Assembly: GCF_014268505.2 (NCBI RefSeq)
Contig: NZ_JABWQP020000010.1
Coordinates: 1-64,000 of the forward strand
Source of the DNA: Pseudomonas khorasanensis
Lineage (GTDB): Bacteria; Pseudomonadota; Gammaproteobacteria; Pseudomonadales; Pseudomonadaceae
Length of the DNA stretch: 64,000 nucleotides
Reading direction: 5' to 3'
Position 1 is the first letter of the stretch. Each line of letters opens with the position of its first letter. Positions 34,828 to 43,458 of this stretch are shown here, piece after piece. The position numbers were made by a program, and so were the translations under genes. The notes beneath the pieces were generated by a model. That model was not told the origin of the DNA, did not search any database, and worked only from the letters and a program-made list of their open reading frames with translations.

Positions 34828-35088
34828 TCAGTTTTTCTCGAGCGCCCACAGATCGCTTTCAATGTTTTCAAACCGCTCCTTGAGGTGGGTCTGCACATCG
34901 AAAATCGCCCTGTTGTAATAGTGCGGAGCAATTTCGCGGGTAAACAGCTCAAGAATCTCCGCCGCTTCAAACGAACCCAGGTCCAGTTCGAAGCGATCCT
35001 CCATGAACCGCTGAATCTTGTGATTGGCCTCGCTCTCCTGTTCGGTAGTGAGGGTCAGGATCGGCGGCTTGGACTTCTTGGCGGCCAT
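34828..35088 (-). CDS. DUF2164 family protein
   Basis: An 86-residue, mostly helical, charged protein. The segment 'ELDLGSFEAAEILELFTREIAPHYYNRAIFD' (in outline) is typical of DUF2164. It is inserted between hisH (0 nt after the hisH stop) and hisA, a regular position in pseudomonads. Function unknown; co-transcription with his genes is nearly certain from spacing. Confidence 0.85.
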   Translation of the reverse strand: MAAKKSKPPILTLTTEQESEANHKIQRFMEDRFELDLGSFEAAEILELFTREIAPHYYNRAIFDVQTHLKERFENIESDLWALEKN

Positions 35089-35727
35089 TTACCAGCGACC
35101 GTCCCATGCGGCGAAGTTCTGCAGCAGTTGCAAGCCATGGGTGTGGCTCTTCTCCGGGTGGAACTGCACGGCGAAACGCGAACCCTCGGCCAGCGCCGCA
35201 GCAAAATCGACGCCGTAGTGACCACTGCCCACGACCTGACGCGCGTTGGCGGCGGCAATGTAATAGCTGTGCACGAAATAGAAACGCGCAAGGTCCGGAA
35301 TGTCGTGCCAGAGCGGGTGACTGATCTTCTGCGTCACCTGGTTCCAGCCCATGTGCGGGACTTTAAGGTGCTCGCCATCTTCATGCAGGTCTTTGCCGAA
35401 GAACTTCACCGCCCCCGGGAACAGACCGATGCAATCAACGCCATCATTCTCTTCACTGGTGTCGAGCAAGGCTTGCATGCCGACACAGATACCGAGAAAC
35501 GGCCGATCCTGGCTGACTTCACGCACCAGCGAATCGAAGCCGAGGCGACGGATCTCCGCCATACAGTCGCGAATCGCACCAACACCGGGAAACACCACAC
35601 GGTCGGCTTCGCGGATGACATTCGCATCGCTGGTGATCAGCACCTTGCCGGCGCCGACGTGCTCGAGGGCCTTGGCCACCGAGTGCAGGTTGCCCATACC
35701 GTAATCGATAACTGCGACCGTCTGCAT
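35089..35727 (-). CDS. hisH: Imidazole glycerol phosphate synthase, glutaminase subunit
   Basis: A 212-residue class I glutamine amidotransferase. The triad Cys in 'GICVGMQAL', His in 'QFHPEKS' and the adjacent Glu is intact, with oxyanion strand 'VFPGVGAI'. It supplies ammonia to HisF. Its start codon overlaps the hisB stop by 1 nt. Confidence 0.97.
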   Translation of the reverse strand: MQTVAVIDYGMGNLHSVAKALEHVGAGKVLITSDANVIREADRVVFPGVGAIRDCMAEIRRLGFDSLVREVSQDRPFLGICVGMQALLDTSEENDGVDCIGLFPGAVKFFGKDLHEDGEHLKVPHMGWNQVTQKISHPLWHDIPDLARFYFVHSYYIAAANARQVVGSGHYGVDFAAALAEGSRFAVQFHPEKSHTHGLQLLQNFAAWDGRW

Positions 35728-36320
35728 TACAGAACGCCTTTGGTCGATGGCATTTGCCCGGCCATGCGCTCGTCCAGCTCGACGGCCATGCGCAGGGCGC
35801 GGCCGAAAGCCTTGAACACGGTTTCGATCTGGTGGTGAGTGTTGGTGCCGCGCAGGTTGTCGATGTGCACGCTGACCAGTGCGTGGTTGACGAAGCCCTG
35901 GAAGAATTCCTGGAACAGGTCAACGTCGAAGCCGCCAACGGTGGCGCGGGTGTACGGCACGTGCATTTGCAGGCCCGGGCGACCGGAGAAATCGATCACC
36001 ACGCGCGACAGCGCTTCATCGAGCGGCACATAGGCGTGGCCGTAGCGACGGATGCCCTTTTTGTCGCCAATGGCTTTGGCGAAGGCCTGGCCGAGGGTGA
36101 TACCGACGTCTTCCACGGTGTGGTGGTCGTCAATATGCAGATCGCCCTTGCATTCGATATCCAGGTCGATCAACCCGTGACGGGCAATCTGATCCAGCAT
36201 GTGCTCAAGAAAAGGAACACCGATATCGAATCGGGCCTTTCCGGTGCCATCAAGGTTGATCGAGGCTTTGATCTGGGTTTCCAGAGTGTCGCGCTCGACA
36301 GACGCCTTACGTTCGGCCAT
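35727..36320 (-). CDS. hisB: Imidazoleglycerol-phosphate dehydratase
   Basis: A 197-residue monofunctional IGPD. The metal-binding 'DDHHTVED' and 'NTHHQIE' motifs are present, and the C-terminus 'MPSTKGVL' is family-typical. The second of two adjacent ATG codons (36320) is chosen because homologues begin MAERKASV. It is first of the cluster hisB-hisH-DUF2164-hisA-hisF. Confidence 0.97.
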   Translation of the reverse strand: MAERKASVERDTLETQIKASINLDGTGKARFDIGVPFLEHMLDQIARHGLIDLDIECKGDLHIDDHHTVEDVGITLGQAFAKAIGDKKGIRRYGHAYVPLDEALSRVVIDFSGRPGLQMHVPYTRATVGGFDVDLFQEFFQGFVNHALVSVHIDNLRGTNTHHQIETVFKAFGRALRMAVELDERMAGQMPSTKGVL

Positions 36321-36467
36321 CACCAGCTCCGCAAAATCATTGGGCGAAAAAGGCAGCCATTATAGGCACGCGGGGCCGAAACAGAAACACGAGAGGCGAT
36401 ATCGCTGAAGGATAAAATGCCCGCCTGTCGCGGGTAGACATGTGCATACAAGCCAGAAGAGATGATG

Positions 36468-36575
36468 ATCGCTCCCACGCTCTGCGTGGGAGTGCAGCCC
36501 CGGACGCTTCGCGTCCGCTTCAAATGTGACGCAGAGCGTCACGGGAGGCATTCCCACGCAGAGCGTGGGAACGAT
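36468..36575. repeat. Compound inverted repeat (CCCACGCtctGCGTGGG type)
   Basis: Three short hairpins lie in series: TCCCACGC-TCT-GCGTGGGA, GGACGC-TTC-GCGTCC and GTGACGC-AGA-GCGTCAC. A fourth, TTCCCACGC-AGA-GCGTGGGAA, closes the element. It is a different intergenic repeat family from the REP doublets, placed between hisB and the OFA transporter. Confidence 0.82.
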
Positions 36576-36590
36576 CAAATGTAAATGACC

Positions 36591-38255
36591 TTAGTGAAAC
36601 AGCACTGCCGTCTTCTGCAGGGTCACCCACACACCCCACGCCAGCGGAATACCCACCACCAGCCACGCAGCGATCGCCAACGGCTTGCTGCCCGGCGCGG
36701 CTTTCCACTCCAGAACAGTGCTCGCATCAGCACCTTTGTCGTGGCCCAGCGCCTGCTCGGCAGCCAGTTCGGCGTCAGTCATGAAGTACTTGTCGGCGAC
36801 CGGGCGAACCATCAGGTTGCACAGGAAGCCCAGCACCAGCAGGCCGGCGAGGATGTACAGAGTGATGTCGTAAGCGGCGGCGCGTTCAACGCCGATGCTC
36901 AACTGGTACTCGCGCAGGTAGTTCACCAGCACCGGACCGAGCACACCCGCCGCAGCCCAGGCCGTCAACAGACGACCGTGAATCGCGCCGACCATCTGTG
37001 TACCGAACAGGTCGGCCAGGTAAGCCGGAACGGTCGCAAAACCGCCGCCGTACATCGACAGAATGATGCAGAACGCCGCCACGAACAGCGCAACGTTGCC
37101 CAGGTGGCCCATGTTCGGAATCAACGCGTACAGGGCAAAACCCAGCGCGAAGAACACGAAGTAGGTGTTTTTGCGGCCCAGGTAGTCGGAGAACGACGCC
37201 CAGAAGAACCGTCCACCAATGTTGAACAGGCTCAGCAAACCGGTGAACCCGGCCGCAATCGCGGCGATCGAAGCCAGTTGACCGGCGTCGAGCTGACCAA
37301 ACGGCACATCAACGCCCAGCAGCTTGCCACCGAACACTTCCTGCAACAGTGGCGAAGCCATGCCGAGGATGCCGATACCGGCCGATACGTTAAGGCACAG
37401 CACCAGCCAGACCAGACGGAATTGCGGGGTTTTCCACGCAACGTTCACGTGTACGTGGCGATTGGTGATCATCGCGTTCGAAGCTTTCTTCGCCGGCGCG
37501 GTCCAGCCTTCAGGCTTCCAGCCGGTTGGCGGCACGCGGTACGACAGTGCACCACCGATCATGAACACGAAGTAGATAGCGGCCATGGCCACGAAGCTCT
37601 GCCATACGCCCACGCCTTCAGGCGAAGCAAAGTGGCTCATCAACGCGGTTGCCAGTGGTGCACCGACCATCGCGCCGCCGCCGAAACCCATGATCGCCAT
37701 GCCGGTCGCCATGCCGCGCTTGTCCGGGAACCACTTGATCAAAGTCGACACGGGCGAGATATAGCCCAGACCCAGGCCGATACCGCCGATCACGCCGGAG
37801 CCGATCCACATCAGCCAGATCTGGTGGGTATAAATCCCCAGCGCCGAAATCAACAGGCCGCCGCACCAGCACAATGCCGATACAACGCCGGCCTTGCGTG
37901 GCCCCGCGTGCTCAAGCCAGCCACCCCAGATCGCTGCCGAGCAGCCGAGGAAGATGAAGAACAGCGTGTAGATCCAGCCGAGCATGGAGATCGGCCAGTC
38001 GCATTGCGACGAAAACACTTGTGCGATGAAGCTCATGTCCGGTGCGCAAGCCACCGGAGCGGTTACGCCCAGCGCCTTGGACAGCGGCAACCAGAACACC
38101 GAAAAGCCATAGGCCATGCCGATGCACAGGTGAATGGCCAGCGCGGCCGGTGGTACCAGCCAGCGGTTGAAACCGGGCTTGGCGATGATGCGTTCCTTGG
38201 ACAGGAAGCCTGGCTGATCGGCGTTCAAGCCGTCCGCCGTGATGCTCGTGCTCAT
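36591..38255 (-). CDS. OFA-family major facilitator (oxalate/formate antiporter family)
   Basis: A 554-residue transporter, longer than the usual 400-450 because of an extra loop after TM1 and extended ends. About 12 TM helices are visible; MFS motif A appears as 'KWFPDKRGMATG'. The N-terminus at 38255 (MSTSITADGL) leaves a cytoplasmic stretch of about 45 residues before TM1. The OFA family moves organic anions; the exact substrate is unknown. Its long upstream region suggests it is transcribed alone. Confidence 0.87.
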   Translation of the reverse strand: MSTSITADGLNADQPGFLSKERIIAKPGFNRWLVPPAALAIHLCIGMAYGFSVFWLPLSKALGVTAPVACAPDMSFIAQVFSSQCDWPISMLGWIYTLFFIFLGCSAAIWGGWLEHAGPRKAGVVSALCWCGGLLISALGIYTHQIWLMWIGSGVIGGIGLGLGYISPVSTLIKWFPDKRGMATGMAIMGFGGGAMVGAPLATALMSHFASPEGVGVWQSFVAMAAIYFVFMIGGALSYRVPPTGWKPEGWTAPAKKASNAMITNRHVHVNVAWKTPQFRLVWLVLCLNVSAGIGILGMASPLLQEVFGGKLLGVDVPFGQLDAGQLASIAAIAAGFTGLLSLFNIGGRFFWASFSDYLGRKNTYFVFFALGFALYALIPNMGHLGNVALFVAAFCIILSMYGGGFATVPAYLADLFGTQMVGAIHGRLLTAWAAAGVLGPVLVNYLREYQLSIGVERAAAYDITLYILAGLLVLGFLCNLMVRPVADKYFMTDAELAAEQALGHDKGADASTVLEWKAAPGSKPLAIAAWLVVGIPLAWGVWVTLQKTAVLFH

Positions 38256-38803
38256 TGTGTATCCCCCAATTGTTAGTATGGTTCGCCAGCCACTGCTCAC
38301 CCTCGGCCTTATGCACGCAGGCATGACCGTTTTTTTAGGTGAAGCTCCTTGAAGGCGCGACGATAAGTCGCAGACGGGCGGACGAACTGGCGAAGGTTAC
38401 CATTCTCGGATGACAGAAAAACCAAACTGATATCACCTTTTTTCAAGTCATCTGTTCTTTTTCCCTGCAGGAGCCGCGGAACGCTGCGAACTTTTGATCT
38501 TTTTTGACATTGCCAGATCAAAAGATCGCAGCGTTCCGCAGCTCCCGCAGCGTGTATTCCCAAGGGGTTACCCTGCCGATGACTTCTCGGGAGACGGGTG
38601 AACCAAGCGCAGAAAATGGCGTCGCAAGCGGGGGCCCAATTGCGGCTGCTGGCGCCCGCCGGAAATTTTGAAGCGCAGGCACTGTCGGCGAAGTTGCGGC
38701 GCCGTTGCAGGCCCTCGACACATAACGCCACTCCGAACCGGGTGCTTGCAGCGCTATACTCCCCGGCTAATTGACGAATTCGACTAATTACAAGGACTCG
38801 CCC
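38256..38803. other. Intergenic region between the OFA transporter and AsmA genes
   Basis: No convincing gene. The part next to the OFA gene is relatively AT-rich and should hold its promoter; the middle carries an inverted repeat (38467-38550); the last part has TATACT at 38755-38760, a candidate -10 box about 45 nt before the AsmA start. Frames crossing it in reverse lack any family similarity. Confidence 0.5.
38467..38550. repeat. Inverted repeat of the GAGCTGCGG...GATCTTTTGATC type
   Basis: GCAGGAGCCGCGGAACGCTGCGA...TTTTGATC is mirrored by GATCAAAAGATCGCAGCGTTCCGCAGCTCC. A second copy of the family lies at 63177-63260. Confidence 0.85.
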
Positions 38804-41020
38804 ATGAAAGCGTTCGGCAAAATCCTGGGTCTGGTACTTCTCGGGCTGTTGCTGATCATCGTGGCGGCAGGTTTTGCCCTGACCCACCTCTTCGATCCCA
38901 ACGACTACAAAGACGAGATCCGCCAGATAGCCCGCGACAAGGCCCACATCGAGCTGACGCTCAATGGCGATATCGGCTGGAGCCTGTTTCCTTGGCTCGG
39001 CCTGGAACTGCACGAAGCCAGCGTCGCCACTCTGGCCAAGCCCACCGAACCGTTTGCCGACCTGCAAATGCTCGGCCTGTCGGTGCGCGTGCTGCCGTTG
39101 TTGCGTCGCGAAGTGCAGATGAGCGACGTGCGCGTCGAAGGTCTCAACCTGCGCTTGAATCGTGACAAGAACGGCCATGGCAACTGGGAAGACATCGGCA
39201 AGGTACCTGTGGCGCCCGGTGCAACCCCACCAGCCAGCCCCGACGCTCCCGCCAGCGAACCGTCCGTAGCCGTGGAAAAACCGGCGCAACCGATTCGCCT
39301 CGACATCGACAGCCTGACCGTCAACAACGCCCGCGTTGAATACACCGATGAGCTGACCGGCAAGCAGTTCAGCGCCGAAAGCATTCAGCTGAGCACCGGC
39401 CCGGTGCACGATTCGACCAACATTCCGGTCAAGGCCACGGCGTTCCTCGGCACTAATCAGCCTGTGCTGCGCGTGCGCACCGAGCTCAACGGCGAGCTGC
39501 GTTTCGAGCGCGCCCTGCAGCGTTACAAGTTCGAAGACCTGAAGCTGACCGGCGAACTGGCCGGCGATCCGCTGCATGGCAAAACCATGACTTTTTCGGC
39601 TCAAGGCCAATTGTTGCTCGACAAAGCAGCGAACGTCGCCGAATGGACCGGCATCAAGATTTCCGCCAACCAACTGCGCGCCTTGGGCGAGCTGAAAGCC
39701 AACGACCTCGACAAGACGCCGCAAATCAGCGGCGGCATCTCCATCGCGCAGTTCGATCTGGCGAAGTTCGTCGACAGCATCGGCCAGACGCTGCCGGCCA
39801 TGGGCGAAGGCAGCCTGAGCAAGGTCGAACTGGTCAGCCGCGTCGCTGCAACGCCGACCAGCCTGGCCTTCGACAACATCAACCTGAAACTCGATGACAG
39901 CAGTTTGAGCGGTCGAATCGCCGTCGAAGACTTCGCCAAACAGTCACTGCGCGCGATCCTCAAGGCGGACACGTTCAACGTCGACCGTTACCTGCCGCCG
40001 AAATCGGCTCAGGCCAACAGCGCCGCGCAAACGCGTCAGGCCGAAGTGGCCAGTACCGAGGCCGGTGCCGTGGCGGGCACCACGCCGCTGCCGGACAAGC
40101 CGAGCAAAACCGCCTGGAGCACCGAGCGCCTGCTGCCGGTCGAACGCCTGGCCAAACTCGACGTCAATGCGGATCTGACCTTCGGCCAACTGACCCTCGA
40201 CAAGCTGCCGATCCAGAACGCCGCCCTCAAGGCGACAGGCCAGGGAGGTTTGCTGACCCTGACCAACTTGAGCGGTGATCTCTACAACGGTAGCTTCGTC
40301 GCCAACGGCACGCTCGACGTGCGCCCGAGCGCGCCGGTCTTGAATCTGCAGACCCGGCTCAATCGCGTCCCGGCAGAAAAAATCATCGAAAGCCAGGGCA
40401 AAAACCCGCCAGTCAAAGGCCTGGTGACGCTCACCAGCAGCCTGACCGGCAGCGGCAACAGTCAGCAGGCGCTGATCGACACGCTGAACGGCAACGCCAG
40501 TTTCGTCATCAATAACGGCGTGCTGCTCAACGCCAACCTTGAGCAGCAACTGTGCAAAGGCATCGCCACCCTGAATCGCAAAACCCTGAGCGGCGAGCCG
40601 CGTGGCAAAGACACGCCGTTCGAGGAGCTCAAGGGCAACCTGACCGTACGCAACGGCATCGCCAGCAACCCCGACCTGAAAGTGCGCATCCCGGGCATGA
40701 CCGTTAACGGTGACGGCGATATCGACCTGCGCGTGCTGGGCATGGATTATCGCGTCGGCATCATCGTCGAGGGCGACACCAGCGCCATGCCGGACCCGGC
40801 CTGTCAGGTCGGCGAAAAGTTCGTCGGCGTCGAGTGGCCACTGCGCTGCCGTGGCCCGCTGGAGCTGGGCGCCAAAGCTTGCCGCATCGACAATGATCGT
40901 CTCGGTCAGGTCGCGAGCAAAATGGCCGGCAACAAACTCAGCGAGAAAATTGACGAAAAACTGGGCGACAAGGTCAGCCCGGAACTGAAAAACGCACTGA
41001 AGGGGCTGTTCAAGCGATGA
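38804..41020 (+). CDS. AsmA family protein
   Basis: A 738-residue protein with one N-terminal TM helix (about 8-28) and a long periplasmic beta-rich region. The AsmA N-terminal pattern 'FDPNDYKDEIRQIARDKAHIELTLNGDIGWSLFPWLGLEL' is visible (in outline), as is the C-terminal 'INNGVLLNANLEQQLCKGIATLN' domain. AsmA-like proteins span the periplasm and take part in lipid transport to the outer membrane. AAGGA precedes the ATG at 38804. mutY overlaps its end by 4 nt. Confidence 0.92.
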   Translation: MKAFGKILGLVLLGLLLIIVAAGFALTHLFDPNDYKDEIRQIARDKAHIELTLNGDIGWSLFPWLGLELHEASVATLAKPTEPFADLQMLGLSVRVLPLLRREVQMSDVRVEGLNLRLNRDKNGHGNWEDIGKVPVAPGATPPASPDAPASEPSVAVEKPAQPIRLDIDSLTVNNARVEYTDELTGKQFSAESIQLSTGPVHDSTNIPVKATAFLGTNQPVLRVRTELNGELRFERALQRYKFEDLKLTGELAGDPLHGKTMTFSAQGQLLLDKAANVAEWTGIKISANQLRALGELKANDLDKTPQISGGISIAQFDLAKFVDSIGQTLPAMGEGSLSKVELVSRVAATPTSLAFDNINLKLDDSSLSGRIAVEDFAKQSLRAILKADTFNVDRYLPPKSAQANSAAQTRQAEVASTEAGAVAGTTPLPDKPSKTAWSTERLLPVERLAKLDVNADLTFGQLTLDKLPIQNAALKATGQGGLLTLTNLSGDLYNGSFVANGTLDVRPSAPVLNLQTRLNRVPAEKIIESQGKNPPVKGLVTLTSSLTGSGNSQQALIDTLNGNASFVINNGVLLNANLEQQLCKGIATLNRKTLSGEPRGKDTPFEELKGNLTVRNGIASNPDLKVRIPGMTVNGDGDIDLRVLGMDYRVGIIVEGDTSAMPDPACQVGEKFVGVEWPLRCRGPLELGAKACRIDNDRLGQVASKMAGNKLSEKIDEKLGDKVSPELKNALKGLFKR

Positions 41021-42084
41021 CAGCGGAGCAGTTTTCCACAGCGGTGCTGGACTGGTTCGACCGCCACGGCCGCCACGACTTGCCGTGGCAGCAAGACATC
41101 AGCCCGTACCGGGTGTGGGTGTCCGAAATCATGTTGCAGCAGACTCAGGTCAGTACCGTGCTCAATTATTTCGACCGTTTCATGGCCGCATTGCCGACCG
41201 TCGGTGCTCTGGCGGACGCGCCGGAAGACGAGGTACTGCACCTGTGGACCGGGCTGGGCTACTACACCCGTGCGCGCAATCTGCAAAAAACCGCGAAGAT
41301 CGTTGTGAGCCAGTACGGCGGAGAATTTCCGCGTGACGTGGAAAAGCTCACCGAGCTGCCGGGGATTGGCCTGTCCACCGCCGGTGCGATTGCCAGCATC
41401 AGCATGGGCCTGCGCGCGCCGATTCTCGATGGCAACGTCAAACGCGTGCTGGCGCGCTTTACCGCGCAGGAAGGCTACCCCGGCGAGCCTAAAGTAGCGA
41501 AGCAGCTGTGGGCCAACGCCGAGCGCTTCACCCCGCACGACCGGGTCAACGCCTACACCCAGGCGATGATGGATCTCGGTGCAACGCTGTGCACGCGCAG
41601 CAAGCCGAGTTGCCTGCTGTGCCCGCTGGAGCGTGGCTGCGAAGCGCATAGGCTCGGCCTGGAAACCCGTTACCCGATCCCCAAACCACGCAAAGCCATC
41701 CCGCAAAAGCGCACGTTGATGCCGATGCTCGCCAACGGCGAAGGTGCGATTTTGCTTTATCGTCGTCCGTCGACAGGCTTGTGGGGCGGCTTGTGGAGTC
41801 TGCCGGAACTCGACGGCCTCGACGATCTGCAACACCTGGCCAATCAGCATTCGCTGACCATGGGCGAGCAGCAGGCCCTGCCGAGCCTCGTTCACACTTT
41901 CAGCCACTTCCAGTTATCCATCGAGCCCTGGCTGGTTCAGGTACAGGAAGCCAGCCATCACGTGGCCGAGGCCGACTGGCTCTGGTATAACCTCGCCACC
42001 CCGCCGCGCCTGGGCCTGGCAGCCCCGGTCAAGACCTTGCTCGAACGCGCGGCCGCCGTCTTGAATGCAGGAGAATCACCATGA
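41017..42084 (+). CDS. mutY: A/G-specific adenine DNA glycosylase MutY
   Basis: A 355-residue glycosylase removing adenine mispaired with 8-oxoguanine. It has the catalytic Glu ('WVSEIMLQQTQ'), the HhH-GPD motif 'LPGIGLSTAGAIAS', the Asp in 'DGNVKRVL', a [4Fe-4S] cluster motif C-x6-C-x2-C-x5-C, and the C-terminal NUDIX-like domain. It overlaps asmA by 4 nt and yggX by 4 nt, forming one unit. Confidence 0.97.
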   Translation: MTAEQFSTAVLDWFDRHGRHDLPWQQDISPYRVWVSEIMLQQTQVSTVLNYFDRFMAALPTVGALADAPEDEVLHLWTGLGYYTRARNLQKTAKIVVSQYGGEFPRDVEKLTELPGIGLSTAGAIASISMGLRAPILDGNVKRVLARFTAQEGYPGEPKVAKQLWANAERFTPHDRVNAYTQAMMDLGATLCTRSKPSCLLCPLERGCEAHRLGLETRYPIPKPRKAIPQKRTLMPMLANGEGAILLYRRPSTGLWGGLWSLPELDGLDDLQHLANQHSLTMGEQQALPSLVHTFSHFQLSIEPWLVQVQEASHHVAEADWLWYNLATPPRLGLAAPVKTLLERAAAVLNAGESP

Positions 42085-42353
42085 CCCGCACCGTAATGTG
42101 CCGCAAGTACAAAGAACAACTCGAAGGACTGGAACGCGCGCCGTTTCCAGGCGCAAAGGGCCAGGACATCTACGAGAACGTGTCCGCCAAAGCCTGGGGC
42201 GACTGGCAGAAACACCAGACCCTGCTGATCAACGAAAAACGCCTGAACATGATGAATGCCGAAGACCGCAAATTTCTTCAGGGCGAAATGGAGAAGTACT
42301 TCTCCGGCGAGGAATACGCCAAGGCCGAAGGCTACGTACCGCCCTCGGAGTAA
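42081..42353 (+). CDS. yggX: Oxidative damage protection protein YggX (iron trafficking)
   Basis: A 90-residue Fe(II)-trafficking protein. 'MCRKYKEQLEGLERAPFPG' and 'AWGDWQKHQTLLINEKRL' are the family signatures. It protects Fe-S clusters from oxidation, which suits coupling to mutY, itself an Fe-S enzyme. Its ATG overlaps the mutY stop region by 4 nt. Confidence 0.96.
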   Translation: MTRTVMCRKYKEQLEGLERAPFPGAKGQDIYENVSAKAWGDWQKHQTLLINEKRLNMMNAEDRKFLQGEMEKYFSGEEYAKAEGYVPPSE

Positions 42354-42417
42354 CGCTGCAAAATCGGGGGCTGGATCGTAAGCGACGGAATTAATTTAAG
42401 AAATTTTTAAAAAGTCG

Positions 42418-42446
42418 TTGACGTAAATTCGAAAAACCCTTTTAAT
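42418..42446 (+). promoter_or_regulatory. Promoter of tRNA-Phe
   Basis: TTGACG (42418-42423) and TTTAAT (42441-42446) with a 17-nt spacer, preceded by an A/T-rich stretch like an UP element. The GC-rich discriminator GCGCCCC follows, a usual sign of stringent control. Confidence 0.75.
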
Positions 42447-42456
42447 GCGCCCCGTT

Positions 42457-42532
42457 GCCCAGATAGCTCAGTCGGTAGAGCAGGGGATTGAAAATCCCCG
42501 TGTCGGCGGTTCGATTCCGTCTCTGGGCACCA
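42457..42532 (+). tRNA. tRNA-Phe (anticodon GAA)
   Basis: A 76-nt cloverleaf with encoded CCA. The acceptor stem GCCCAGA pairs with TCTGGGC, the anticodon loop is TTGAAAA (anticodon GAA), and the T arm GGCGGTTCGATTCCGTC is intact. Confidence 0.97.
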
Positions 42533-42540
42533 AATACCGA

Positions 42541-42572
42541 AAACCCTGAATCGCAAGATTCAGGGTTTTTTT
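42541..42572 (+). terminator. Terminator of tRNA-Phe
   Basis: AACCCTGAATC-GCAA-GATTCAGGGTT followed by TTTTT, 8 nt beyond the CCA end. Confidence 0.93.
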
Positions 42573-42631
42573 ATGCCTGCGATTTGACGGACACTGCTTT
42601 GGCATCCCCTTACGGAAGAGGGCAATAACCC

Positions 42632-42979
42632 ATGAACCAGAAACGAACCCGCGTCCCCCTGCCCCATCCGCCGCCTTATCGGCAAAGCCGGCTGAGTTAC
42701 TGGCTGACCGTTCTCGCCGGCGTGCTGTTCGCTGTCGCTGTTTGCCTTTCGATCTACATGCTCATCGAAAGCTGGATCAGCGGCTCCATCACCACCCACA
42801 ATCGCGGGCCTCGCAGCACTTATACCCAGGCGTTGCAGCCGCGGCGGTTCTGGTTCGAGTTTGTGTGGCAGAGCTTCTGGACCTTGCTCATGCTGGCCGT
42901 TGGCGTGTTCGGGTTGTGGATTTATTGCAAAGTGCGCGAGCCTGCGGGGAAGCCAAAAGCTGAAAGGCGTTCCCGCTGA
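42632..42979 (+). CDS. Small two-TM membrane protein, hypothetical
   Basis: A 115-residue protein with a basic, Pro-rich N-terminus, two TM helices (about 22-45 and 73-97) and a basic C-terminus, so both ends are probably cytoplasmic. No family is recognised. It lies alone after tRNA-Phe; the ATG follows an 'agggcaataaccc' stretch with weak RBS character. It may be a lineage-specific gene in the tRNA-adjacent accessory region. Confidence 0.6.
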   Translation: MNQKRTRVPLPHPPPYRQSRLSYWLTVLAGVLFAVAVCLSIYMLIESWISGSITTHNRGPRSTYTQALQPRRFWFEFVWQSFWTLLMLAVGVFGLWIYCKVREPAGKPKAERRSR

Positions 42980-43071
42980 AGAGGCGCTGCGTTGTCACGC
43001 TGCTGACTATTCTCCCCCTCCCTATAAGACACCAGATTGCGCGCCGTACCGCTGCCAACCTCAACGCTGCC

Positions 43072-43368
43072 GTGACGGGTCACGCCGTTGCGCGCAGAGC
43101 AAGTACGAAATGGACTACGGACCGATACCGGCAGTTGCTGGCGCTGTTGGCGAAGGATCTGACGGGGCAGTTCGGGAAAGGGTTTGATGAACGGAATCTG
43201 CGATATATGCGCCTCTTCTATCAGGCGTTTCCAATTCGTGACGCACTGCGTCACGAATTGAGCTGGACCCATTACCGCCGTCTGCTACGCGTCGAAAGCG
43301 AGAACGCGCGCCTGTGGTACATGAACGAATGTGCCGACCTCAACTGGTCAACCGCGAACAAGCGTTGA
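43072..43368 (+). pseudogene. Remnant of a DUF1016/YhcG-type PD-(D/E)XK nuclease gene
   Basis: The residues 'LLALLAKDLTGQFGKGFDER' and 'NLRYMRLFYQAFP', then 'LSWTHYRRLLRVESENARLWYMNECADLNWST', match the DUF1016 N-terminal domain of YhcG. The N-terminal helices are lost or in another frame (pieces resembling VNAAV...AR..YG lie near 43050-43110). The frame ends just where the nuclease half should begin, so about two thirds of the usual 330-380 residues are missing. Probably non-functional. Confidence 0.7.
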
Positions 43369-43458
43369 TGCTCACCCAATCCAATGACTGAACCGGCTGG
43401 ATTGTTCTTGATCAACGCGGCGACTATGGTTGGCACCTAGCCGCCGAGGTCAAGCGCC

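Noticed and set aside
38309..39724. 471-codon minus-strand frame opposite the AsmA gene
   Set aside because: Mostly antisense to asmA, crosses an intergenic repeat and shows no family motif.
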